Below are positions 1-8,920 of a stretch of DNA of 64,000 bases, one piece after another; the stretch's first letter is position 1; every line of letters begins with the position of its first letter. The notes under the pieces are model-generated. The model made no database searches and was not told the origin of the DNA. It was given only the letters and a program-made list of their open reading frames with translations. The stretch covers positions 4,549,001 through 4,613,000 of the forward strand of contig NEEC01000002.1 of NCBI GenBank assembly GCA_002189035.1, read 5' to 3'. The translations under genes were made by a program, and so were the position numbers. This stretch comes from Utricularia gibba. Lineage: Eukaryota; Streptophyta; Magnoliopsida; Lamiales; Lentibulariaceae.

Positions 1-244
1 GTTCATTGGTTCACATTTGGAATTGCAATCGGCAATCACCGTTGCATCAGCTGCACCCAGATCAATGTGTACACTGATAATTATCTTATTCTTCAACATT
101 ATGTATAGCTGTGCAGTCCCATCGTAGTAGCTGGAAGCTCCCGGCATGAAGTTGGCTCCGATCACGATGTTTCTTCCATCTGCATCCTAGTTGAGATACG
201 TCGGTGGGTACGAGTCAAACCCCAGAAACTCCACTATCGACTTT
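1..244 (-). pseudogene. GDSL esterase/lipase exon fragment
   Basis: Reading the minus strand from 244 gives an exon that follows a good splice acceptor (pyrimidine-rich stretch ending in cag at 245-247). It encodes FLGFDSYPP and then IVIGANFMPGASSYYDGTA, the conserved block of plant APG-type GDSL esterase/lipases, secreted SGNH hydrolases acting on acyl esters. The catalytic Ser and His blocks lie outside this exon. A TAG stop (187-189) falls between the two motifs. After about position 103 the GDSL resemblance fades. The upstream intron is cut at about 286 by the truncated copia element. I see a decayed fragment; the alternative is a working gene with an allele-specific stop, since the rest lies outside the window. 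Confidence 0.6.
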
Positions 245-286
245 CTGGAAAAGCAAGCGATTTTTAAAATAAACATACAATAAAAG
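245..286 (-). other. Intron remnant of the GDSL gene, joined to copia-1
   Basis: AT-rich sequence between the splice acceptor of the GDSL exon and the first recognisable copia codon. It appears to be the 3' end of an intron whose remainder was lost or displaced when the truncated copia element joined here. Confidence 0.4.
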
Positions 287-1396
287 ACCAAAAACGAGGA
301 AAACTTGATAAGAAATCTGTATCTAGTGTATTTGTTGGTTATAGCAACACTACCAAGGGATGTAAAGTTTATATACCTGACCAGAAGAAATTCATCTTTA
401 ATCATGATGTCTCTTTTGATAAAGGTGCAAAGTACACTTTGATTAAAGATTGCATTTCTCTGAATGATGCAGAAGCTCATCAAAATCTTGGAGGGCATAA
501 CACTCACGTGAAATGTGACCTTTGGACACACATGAAACTGAAGATGGAATTCAACAAACCAAGAAACTGAAGATGGAATTGAAAATATACAGGTGAATGA
601 GAACTCAAAATCAACTTCAGAACTCTTCCATGAAGATTCAAATCAAGTAAAGGATCAGTATTCAGATGAGAATTTCCAACCTCCAGAAGAGAAGAAGGTC
701 ACAAATGAAGACGACTTACCCAATGAGAATTCAGAATCAATCTCAGAACCCTTATATGAACAATCACATCAGGCAAATGATCAATATTGAAATGGCAATT
801 TCGAAGTCCCAGAAGAGGAGCAAGGCACGAATGCAGAAGACTTATCAACAGATGAATTTGATGGAGAGGAACCTGATACTGATGATGAAGATTATTACCC
901 ATCTGATCGTGATTGGCAAGGAAGAAAATGCAAAAACATCAGAGATTCAATAGATAGTGAAGATAGTCATGTTACTAGCATAAGACGAAGCAAAAGAAAC
1001 AAAGATCCTACAATAAGTTTCTCCAACTTGAATGATGATGTTCAAGATGCTGTAGCTGATATTTTGGCTGGATTATTGACAGGAGATCCAACATCATTTG
1101 AAGTGGCTGTACAAAATCCGAAATGGAGAGATTCCATGAAGGAAGAAATGAATTCTATACTTAAAAATGAAACATGGGAGTTAGTTGATAAACTGAAGGA
1201 TATGGGTTTCAAACCTATTGGTCTCAAGTGCTTATTCAAAACCAAGATGAATGCAGATGGCTCTGTTAACAAATATAAGGCTAGATTAGTAGCCAAGGGA
1301 TATAGTCAAATCAAAGTAATAAATTTTCATGAGATTTTTGCACCAGTAGCAAGATTTGGCACAATTAAGGTATTTCTTGCCATTTCAGCTGCTCAT
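287..1396 (+). pseudogene. copia-1 pol, 5' half (integrase tail and start of RT)
   Basis: Frame 287-571 encodes the segment after the copia integrase core, with GKLDKKSV, a VGYSN-TKG-KVY block and FDKGAKYTLI, then hits TGA. The acidic spacer continues in shifted frames (593-790 and 666-953) with repeated EPLYEQSHQ-like units. RT restarts at 1028-1396 with WRDSMKEEMNSI, NETWELV, GLKCLFKTKMNADGS and KARLVAKGYSQ, the conserved opening of the RVT_2 domain, and stops where gypsy O enters. An 18-bp direct repeat (534-551 and 563-580) is present once in copia-2, so this copy gained a short slippage duplication. Several stops and frame changes make it non-functional. Confidence 0.8.
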
Positions 1397-1965
1397 TGAT
1401 GAGATCATGGATGCTACAAATTATCCCAACGAAGATAAAGTACACAAGATCAATAATCCTCCATTGATTTCAGTTGGGCCAATCACTAGATCAAGAATAA
1501 GAAGGAATCAAGAAGTGCTTAAGAGCTTATGAGCCAATCAACTAAGCTATAAGGTGTTTGGCATGGAATTCAACATTCTCAAAGTGGATTAACTTGATTA
1601 GAAAAGGCTCATTATTACCAAATGCATTATAATGACTACTTTTCCTCCAATAAGGCTCAATCCTTCATCTATCTAAGAAGGCCTTACTCTTTTTTTGGAC
1701 AACTTTGATTGTAATCACTTTTGAGAGCTATTCTTCTTCCTTGAGTTCTTGTAGAACTTAGACTTATCAAGCCTCGCTTGTGCTGTCTAGTGTGTGGTTT
1801 ATCACTTTCAATTCCTTCCTTGATTCCGTGAGTGTGGTACCATTTCATAGTTTGGGTTGCAAGGATCTTTCCATACTTGAGGGCCAACTACTTTTTCTTG
1901 AGGGATTGCTTCTTTTCAACCAAGATCTGGTTTGCCAATCACTTGTTGATTGAAGGGTCGTATCA
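1397..1965 (+). repeat. 5' LTR of gypsy O
   Basis: This 569-bp LTR pairs with 14347-14916. It starts TG and ends CA. The TATA position seen in the 3' LTR (ctatataagaagg) reads ctatctaagaagg here, so the promoter copy is damaged. The first 140 bases keep a coding-like stretch with the GPITRSR motif, which is out of frame or interrupted here (TGA after EVLKSL). Confidence 0.85.
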
Positions 1966-1967
1966 GG

Positions 1968-1981
1968 TGGTATCAGAGCCA
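1968..1981 (+). other. Primer-binding site of gypsy O (tRNA-iMet)
   Basis: The sequence tggtatcagagcca begins two bases after the LTR. It is complementary to the 3' end of plant initiator methionine tRNA, the usual minus-strand primer for plant chromoviruses and many copia elements. Confidence 0.85.
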
Positions 1982-2616
1982 ATCTTTCTCTTCTTCATAT
2001 CCTATCTATCTTGTTGTGGTTTCGTTCTAAGAAAAAAAAAACAGAAACTAGTCCATATCTATCTTGATTTGCTTATCTTGTCTTTTGCCTATCTCTTCTT
2101 CTGAAAAGAAAAACCAAGGGGGGTTTCTTATCTTATTTCTTCCAACCTTTTCTTCTGGATTGCTGCAAAAAGAAAAAAAAAAACGTGTTGAAGGGAGAAA
2201 GAACGTTAGCAGCTGAATTTTCAACTTTTCACACACAAGAAAAGTCAAAAAAAGAAGTTAGTCAATTGAATCCATTGAATCTTCTACTTACTAAACAAAA
2301 GAAAAGTCAAGATTGTACAACTTTGTCTATTATCCCACTTATATTCCATTTTAACTCTTTTCATTTGTCTACCTACCACTTTTGGTGCTAATCACAACAA
2401 GTTACACTCTATCTTTTCATTCCTACTCTTACCTATTCATAATTACTATTACCATTACCAAGTCCTATATTACTCATTTTATCCCACTTATTACCCTATC
2501 CACTCTTATCTCTTTGAACCACACTTAGATTGATCATTTAAGGTTTATTGAGTCTTAAAGTTCAAGAGGACTTGAGTTTTGGAAATTCTCTCCTTCTTCT
2601 TTTACTTCTATCTTTC
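1982..2616 (+). other. Gypsy O untranslated leader
   Basis: T/A-rich leader between the primer site and the gypsy A insertion, with no supported coding region. Its last five bases, ctttc (2612-2616), are the target duplication of gypsy A. The part from about 2279 onward is repeated in inverted orientation at 41876-42209. Confidence 0.7.
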
Positions 2617-3240
2617 TGATGAGCCCCAGGAAGATAATGACTTGTATTTGAAGAATGATGAGGAGTTTGTTCAAGTGAACAAATTAGAAAGAAAGATGAT
2701 TCCACCAGGACCAATGACTAGGAGCAAGACAAAGATGGTTGAAGATACACTTAAGGGTCTACTCAATACCATTGGAATCAAACATGGGCTTGAAGACATC
2801 CCATCAAAAGAGCTCAACTACTTGAAGATGGACTTAACTTAGTCCAATTCTAGAGTCAAAATATTATTGGGCTTGTTAGACTTTTCTATTTCATTTAGTT
2901 TGGACTATGTAATGTTAGAGCCCAATTCTAGAGTATAAATACTCTAGAGATGTACTAATTCAGGATCTTTGGTCATTTTATGTATCTTGTGAGGATTCCC
3001 CTCTCCTTTGAGTGCTTGAACACTCTTAACTTATCAAACTTTGAGCTTGTGGCGTTCTAGGATTATCACTTCCAATCAATCTCTATTTTCTGAAGTGTGG
3101 CTCCTAATTTTCTTTGTTTCGAAGTCTGGTTGCAAGAGATTTATTCTCTTGAGGGTAGACTTGGGTGGGTTCTCTTCTAAGCTTCAAAATCACCTCTTTT
3201 TTGTGGGTTGCCAATCTCTATAGATTAGAGGGTCACATCA
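2617..3240 (+). repeat. 5' LTR of gypsy A
   Basis: TG...CA LTR, 624 bp. Its first 226 bases are an open frame (DEPQEDNDLYLKNDEEF onward, through GPMTRSKTKMVEDTLKGLL, to TAG at 2840-2842) that would be the C-terminus of the polyprotein when read in the 3' LTR. A TATA box lies inside a perfect inverted repeat at 2927-2948. It is about 20 bp longer than the 3' LTR because of an indel near 2843-2865. Confidence 0.88.
2927..2948 (+). promoter_or_regulatory. TATA box inside a perfect palindrome (gypsy A LTR)
   Basis: A 10-base arm tctagagtat, a 2-base centre aa and the exact reverse complement of the arm, which contains tataaata. The same arrangement is seen in the LTR at 8261-8864, in 41270-41870 (reverse strand) and in copy 3; the LTR at 35763-36364 has lost two bases of one arm, and the old copy at 58143 is degraded. 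Likely the core promoter of family A. Confidence 0.7.
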
Positions 3241-3243
3241 TTT

Positions 3244-3255
3244 TGGTATCAGAGC
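3244..3255 (+). other. Primer-binding site of gypsy A (tRNA-iMet)
   Basis: tggtatcagagc, three bases after the 5' LTR, matches the 3' end of initiator methionine tRNA in its first twelve bases. Confidence 0.85.
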
Positions 3256-3565
3256 TTTGGGTTCCTTATCCTTATTATTATCCAGTTCTTGTTTGAGTTC
3301 TTTCATTCCTGCCTATTCAAAAAAAAAAAAAAAAAAAAAATCGTTCAAGCCAAGTCCTTATTACTTTTGGCTTTAGTACAAAAAAAAAGGGAGGTTCACA
3401 GGAAGTTGATTGAAGAAGAGCTCGAAATTGAGTGTCAATTGAATAGCAAGAACACATTGAATATCATTTTCAAGTGTGCAAGAGGTCTTGTATGTGTTTC
3501 TTTGTTCTTTTTAGTTTAGTCTCTTTTCTTCCTTGCTGCTCGTTTTCTTTTGTCCAGTATTTAGG
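3256..3565 (+). other. Gypsy A untranslated leader with poly-A run
   Basis: Leader between primer site and gag. It contains a homopolymer A run at about 3319-3340, mirrored as a T run near 41167-41190 in the inverted copy. No coding sequence is supported. Confidence 0.6.
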
Positions 3566-4552
3566 ATGTCAAATTCCAGAAGTGAGCATGAAAAGGATGA
3601 ATCACCGGATGGGAGGTTCACTTTGAAAGCTATGCAACAGGAGTTCACTAGATTGCATCGCATTCTGGAAAACATAAATGTCAGGCTTGATGAACACGAA
3701 AATTCTTTGCAAAATGTTGCAAGAGCACGAAGACAAGATAATTATGCTGCTGGAAGGGGTCGAGGTAGTCAATTGCATCAACGCATCAACACTGAACATG
3801 ACTTAAGTGATCAACGAAGTGCAAGGACTGTTGGAAGAAGAGATCGAACCCTGAATACTGATGAAGAAGATGACTACATTGAACATAGTGAAAATGATTT
3901 TGTGCATGGGGATACAAGAAGATTTCGAGATCAGGGAGGTAGAAGAGACGGAGGAAGAATTGGAAAGGATGTTAACAACATCAAGATGAAGATACCTCAA
4001 TTTCAAGGAAAGAATGATCCAGATGCATATCTCCAATGGGAAACAAGAGTAGAACATGTCTTTGATTGCAACACCTTTTCTGACGAAAAGAAAATCAGAT
4101 TGGCCTCCATGGAATTTAGTGAGTATGCTATCATTTGGTGGGATCAATTGGTGGCTAAAAGAAGGATTGACTCTGAAGAACCAATTCACACTTGGGTTGA
4201 GATGAAAAGAGTTATGAGGAGGCGGTTTGTTCCAAACCATTACCAAAGAGATGTTTATCAACGTTTGCAAAATCTCAAGCAGGGCTCAAGGCCAGTGGAG
4301 GAATATTGGCAGGAAATGGAGATTTTAATGATTAGAGCTCATGTTCAGGAAGATAGAGAAGCAACTACGGCTAGGTTTTTTCATGGGATGAATAAGGAGA
4401 TTGCAAATATTGTGGAGCTTCATCACTACATTGAGATGGAGGACATGATTCATATGGCCACAAAGGTTGAGAAACAACTATCTAGCAAGAGTTTCGCAAG
4501 AGATTTCAACAAGAGGACTTCTGGTTCGAAATTTGGGGCACCAATGAGATGA
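3566..4552 (+). CDS. gag: Gag (capsid) of gypsy A
   Basis: Starting at MSNSRSEH, the 328-residue product has a charged N-terminus with a heptad-like stretch (LHRILENINVRLDEHENSL), then the plant retrotransposon gag core: MKIPQFQGKNDPDAYLQWE, then IWWDQLV, then WVEMKRVMRRRFVP and VEEYWQEMEILMIRA. This is the capsid domain that assembles the virus-like particle. The zinc knuckle expected at the Gag C-terminus is not here; it lies in the next frame, whose ATG overlaps this TGA (atga at 4549-4552). The frame is open throughout. The split may be a one-base mutation of an originally fused gag-pol or a real translational junction. Confidence 0.85.
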   Translation: MSNSRSEHEKDESPDGRFTLKAMQQEFTRLHRILENINVRLDEHENSLQNVARARRQDNYAAGRGRGSQLHQRINTEHDLSDQRSARTVGRRDRTLNTDEEDDYIEHSENDFVHGDTRRFRDQGGRRDGGRIGKDVNNIKMKIPQFQGKNDPDAYLQWETRVEHVFDCNTFSDEKKIRLASMEFSEYAIIWWDQLVAKRRIDSEEPIHTWVEMKRVMRRRFVPNHYQRDVYQRLQNLKQGSRPVEEYWQEMEILMIRAHVQEDREATTARFFHGMNKEIANIVELHHYIEMEDMIHMATKVEKQLSSKSFARDFNKRTSGSKFGAPMR

Positions 4553-7500
4553 TGGAGAGAAATAAAGGGAAGTCATCCATGGAACACTTCAAATTCGACA
4601 TCCAATCAAGTTCCAAGCAAGGGGAGCGAACAACACCTCCAAAGGGAACTACCAGAAACATAAAATGTTTCAAATGCTTGGTACTTGGACATATTGCTTC
4701 TGAATGCCCAAATAAACGAGCAATGGTGATTAGGGGCAATGGCGAAGTTGTTAGTGAAGATGATGATGATCTAGTGGAGACAGAAGCTGAAGTAAGTGAT
4801 GAGGATGAATTGCCTGTTTCTGGAGAAGTATTAGTCACTCGAAGGACGCTTAACATTGGGGTGAAGGATAATGATGAGCAAAGGGAGAACTTGTTTCAAA
4901 CCCGATGCTTTGTTAATAGGAAAGTTTGCAGCCTGATTATTGATGGAGGTAGTTGCACCAATGTTGCTAGCAACATCTTGGTGGAGAAATTGGGACTACC
5001 CACCGTGAGGCATCCTAAACCTTACAATCTGCAGTGGTTCAATGAAGGAAGTGAGGTAAAGGTTACCAAACAAGTGCTTGTGACGTTTTCCATAGGGAGA
5101 TATGAAGATGAAGTCCTATGTGATGTTGTTCCTATGCATGCAAGCCATATTCTTCTTGGGAGACCTTGGGAATATGATAGAAGAGCATTTCATGATGGTT
5201 TCAAGAACAAATATTCCTTCAATTATAATGGACGCTCCATCACACTTGCTCCATTATCTCCAAAGGAGGCACATGAAGATCAAGTCAGAATTCTGAGTGA
5301 TGCTAGAGGCCTTCATACTGATAATGGAAAGCACAAGGTGGTCGTTCGTAAGGGAGAAGAGATGAGTGAAGTGAAAATGAGTGAAAAAAAAATGCGAAAA
5401 AGTGGAGAAAAAAGAAGAGATGGCAAGGAATTGAGTGGAAAAAAGGATGAAAATGAGCACAAAACAGAGAGTGAAAACATGAGAGTTTTAGGAATTGAGA
5501 GAAAGAATGAGAGTCTATTAGCAAGGCCAAGTGAGATTAGACACTTACTTCATGCTAGGCAACCATTCATTCTACTCATGTATAAGGATGAAGTTCCTAC
5601 TTCACCTAACCATGCTTCATCCATTCCATCTTGTGTTGTGTCTCTCTTACAGGTATATGAAGATGTTTTTCCAGAAGAACTTCAATGCTTACCTCCCCTT
5701 AGAGGGATTGAGCATCAAATTGACCTTGTCCCTGGAGCACAACTCCCAAACCGACCAGCATACCGAGCCAATCCAGAGGAGACGAAGGAAATACAAAAAC
5801 AAGTTGAGGAATTGGTGTCTAAAGGATTTGTGCGTGAGAGCATGAGTCCTTGCTCGGTGCCGGTGTTATTGGTTCCAAAGTCTGATGGAACTTGGCGGAT
5901 GTGCACTGATTGTCGCGCCATCAACAACAAATCACAATCAAGTATAGACATCCTATCCCTAGACTTGAAGATATGCTTGATGAATTGCATGGTGCTTGTG
6001 TTTTTAGTAAGATTGATTTGAGAAGTGGATATCATCAGATTAGAATGAAGGAAGGTGATGAGTGGAAAACTGCTTTTAAAACTAAGTTTGGTTTGTATGA
6101 GTGGGTTGTTATGCCTTTTGGGTTAACCAATGCTCCTAGCAACTTTATGAGATTGATGAATCACGTTCTTAGGCCTTTTATAGGTAGATTTGTTGTTGTT
6201 TATTTTGATGATATTCTGATCTATAGTAAAAGTATTGAGGAACATGTAGGGCATTTGAAAGATGTGTTATATACTCTTAGAAAAGAGAAGTTGTTTGCTA
6301 ATATCAAAAAGTGTGTCTTTTGCACAAATAGTGTCTCTTTTCTTGGATATGTTGTAAGTAATGCAGGAGTAGCTGTGGATGAAGAGAAAGTAAGAGCAAT
6401 CAAAGAATGGCCAACACCTACATCAGTGGGTGAAGTTAGGAGTTTTCATGGTTTAGCAAGTTTCTATAGACGGTTTGTTAGGGACTTCAGTTCTATAGCA
6501 GCACCCCTCACCCAATTGATCAAGAAAAATCATGCATTTCATTGGGGAGATGAGCAGGAACATGCTTTCAAACAACTCAAGAATAAGCTTTGCTCAACAC
6601 CTCTCCTAGCACTTCCAAATTTTTCTGATACTTTTGAAATTGAATGTGATGCATCAGGTTTAGGGATTGGTGCTGTGTTGATGCAAAAGGGACGTCCACT
6701 TGCTTATTTTAGTGAGAAGCTTCATGGTGCCACCCTCAACTATCCAACATATGACAAAGAGTTGTATGCGTTGGTTAGAGCTTTGGAGACATGGCAGCAC
6801 TACTTATGGCCTAAGGAGTTCGTGATACACACTGATCATGAGTCTCTCAAACATTTGAAGGCTCAAGTAAAGCTGAATAGAAGACATGCTAAGTGGGTGG
6901 AATTCATTGACACATTCCCATATGTGATCAAATACAGGAAAGGTAAGGAGAATGTGGTTGCTGATGCTTTATCTCGAAGGTACACTCTCTTAGCCAATCT
7001 TGATGCAAGAATTCTTGGATTTGCTTCCATCATTGACTTATATGTTCATGATCACGATTTTGGGGATATTTATAAGGCATGTGAACTTGCTACATCTGGG
7101 CTATTCTTCAGGAAAGATGGTTTTCTTTATAGGAAAGATAGACTGTGCATTCCTTCTTGCTCCATACGTGATTTGATTGTTAGAGAAGCTCATGGTAGGG
7201 GACTAATGGGACATTTTGGTGTTAAAAAGACTCTTGATACTCTTACCCAACATTTCTTTTGGCCACACATGAGAAGGGATGTTGAAGGAATTTGTTCTAG
7301 ATGTATCTCTTGTAGGAAGGCTAAATCAACCACTGCCCCTAATGGTTTGTATACTCCACTCCCTACTCCTTCCCAACCATGGGTGGACATTTCTATGGAC
7401 TTTGTTTTAGGCTTACCTCGTACCCAAAGGGGTAGAGATTCAATTTTCGTTGTTGTGGACAGGTTTTCAAAGATGGCACACTTTATTCCCTGCCATAAAA

Positions 7501-8306
7501 CTGATGATGCATCTCATGTGGCTGATCTCTTCTTTAGGGAAGTTGTTAGACTTCATGGTATGCCCCTAACTATTGTCTCTGATCGAGATGCAAGGTTTCT
7601 TAGTCACTTTTGGAGAGTTCTTTGGAGTAAACTTGGCACTAAGCTGTTATACTCAACAACATGTCACCCTCAAACCGATGGGCAAACTGAGGTAACTAAT
7701 CGCACACTTTCTACCTTACTTAGGATTATGATTAAATCAAATCTTAAGACTTGGGAGGAATGTTTGCCACTTGTTGAGTTTGCTTACAATAGAACCATGC
7801 ATCTGACTACTAAATTATCTCCATTTGAAGTCGTTTATGGTTTTAATCCTCTTACACCTTTGGATATGTTACCTTTGCCTTGTGATGAGAAAGTTAGTTT
7901 AGATGGCAAGAAGAGAGCTGATGCAATCAGAAGATTGCATGAAAAGGTGAAACAACAGATTGAATGCAACAATGCAAAGTATGCATCAGCAGCAAACAAG
8001 GGGAGACGCAAAGTTGTATTTGAACCTGGAGATTGGGTTTGGCTTCATCATAGGAAGGAGAGATTTCCCACAAAGAGAAAGTCCAAACTTCTACCTCGTG
8101 GAGATGGCCCTTTCCAAGTTGTTGAGCGCGTTAATGATAATGCGTACAAGCTAGATTTACCAGGTGAGTATTCTGTTCATTCAACTTTCAATGTTGCTGA
8201 TTTGTCTCTTTTCGACATGGATACAGATTCAGGGACGAATCTTCCTAAAGAAAGGGGGGATGATGAGCCCCAGGAATATAATGAAGTGTATTTGAAGAAT
8301 GATTAG
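4549..8306 (+). pseudogene. pol: Pol polyprotein of gypsy A, with a 2-base frameshift in RT
   Basis: Domains in order: CCHC knuckle [14 protein letters not shown] (about 4669-4710), protease with [11 protein letters not shown] (about 4930-4970), RT with [32 protein letters not shown] and catalytic YFDD (about 6200-6215), RNase H with FEIECDASG and TDHESL, and integrase with HHCC finger, SMDF, SDRDARF and GQTEVTN supplying the D,D,E triad. The tail [14 protein letters not shown] to FNVADLS is the chromodomain-like end. Two extra bases near 5930 shift frame between CRAINN and its continuation; the inverted copy at 37214-39958 lacks them. The second frame (5910-8306) then runs into the 3' LTR and ends at a TAG where the other LTRs have an open codon. 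Protease and polymerase products would replicate and integrate the element if intact. Confidence 0.9.
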
Positions 8307-8864
8307 GAGTTTGTTCAAGTCAACAAATTAGAAAGAAAGATGATTCCACCAGGACCAATGACTAGGAGCAAGACAAAGATGGTTGAAGATACGCTTAAGG
8401 GTCTACTCAATACCATTGGAATCAAACATGGGCTTGAAGACATCCCATCAAAAGAGCTCAACTACTTGAATATGGACTTAACTTAGAGCATTGGGCTTGT
8501 TAGACTTTTCTATTTCATTTAGTTTGGACTATGTAATGTTAGAGCCCAATTCTAGAGTATAAATACTCTAGAGATGTACTAATTCAGGATCTTTGGTCAT
8601 TTTATGTATCTTGTGAGGATTCCCCTCTCCTTTGAGTGCTTGAACACTCTTAACTTATCAAGTTTTGAGCTTGTGGCGTTCTAGGATTATCACTTCCAAT
8701 CAATCTCTCTTTTCTGAAGTGTGGCTCCTAATTTTCTTTGTTTCGAAGTCTGGTTGCAAGAGATTTATTCTCTTGAGGGTAGACTTGGGTGGGTTCTCTT
8801 CTAAGCTTCAAAATCACCTCTTTTTTGTGGGTTGCTAATCTCTATAGATTAGAGGGTCACATCA
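8261..8864 (+). repeat. 3' LTR of gypsy A
   Basis: Pairs with 2617-3240. A short polypurine tract (aaagaaagggggga) immediately precedes it. The pol frame enters the LTR and stops at 8304-8306 because a gag codon is tag here. The TATA palindrome is intact near 8547-8568. The target repeat ctttc follows at 8865-8869. Confidence 0.88.
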
Positions 8865-8869
8865 CTTTC

Positions 8870-8920
8870 TTTCATTGTTCTCTTTCCTTCCTTTTGTCTA
8901 CACTTTTATCTTTTAGTAGG
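8870..8920 (+). other. Gypsy O leader, distal part
   Basis: Resumption of the gypsy O leader after gypsy A, ending at the gag ATG (8921). The pyrimidine-rich sequence matches the style of 2480-2616. Confidence 0.6.

Larger units (their letters stand above)
2617..8864 (+). mobile_element. Ty3/gypsy element A (CRM-like chromovirus), nested in gypsy O leader
   Basis: LTRs 2617-3240 (624 bp) and 8261-8864 (604 bp) start tgatgagcccc and end cacatca. Target duplication ctttc is perfect (2612-2616 and 8865-8869). The internal region has a tRNA-Met primer site, gag, a pol with zinc knuckle, protease, RT, RNase H and integrase, and a polypurine tract just before the 3' LTR. No classical chromodomain is seen; the integrase end FNVADLS and the GPMTRSK tail encoded in the LTR resemble the CRM branch of chromoviruses. 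It is a near-complete element disabled by a 2-base insertion in RT and a stop at the pol/LTR boundary. An inverted copy lies at 35763-41870. Confidence 0.9.

Noticed and set aside
1684-1887. LTR-internal open frames on both strands (also 14635-14968) as small genes
   Set aside because: They sit within the LTRs of gypsy O, differ between the two LTRs, and have no conserved protein features.
3318-3341. A-rich run as a LINE or retrogene poly-A tail
   Set aside because: It lies in the leader of gypsy A between the primer site and gag, and is present in the same place in the inverted copy; no LINE sequence or target repeat adjoins it.
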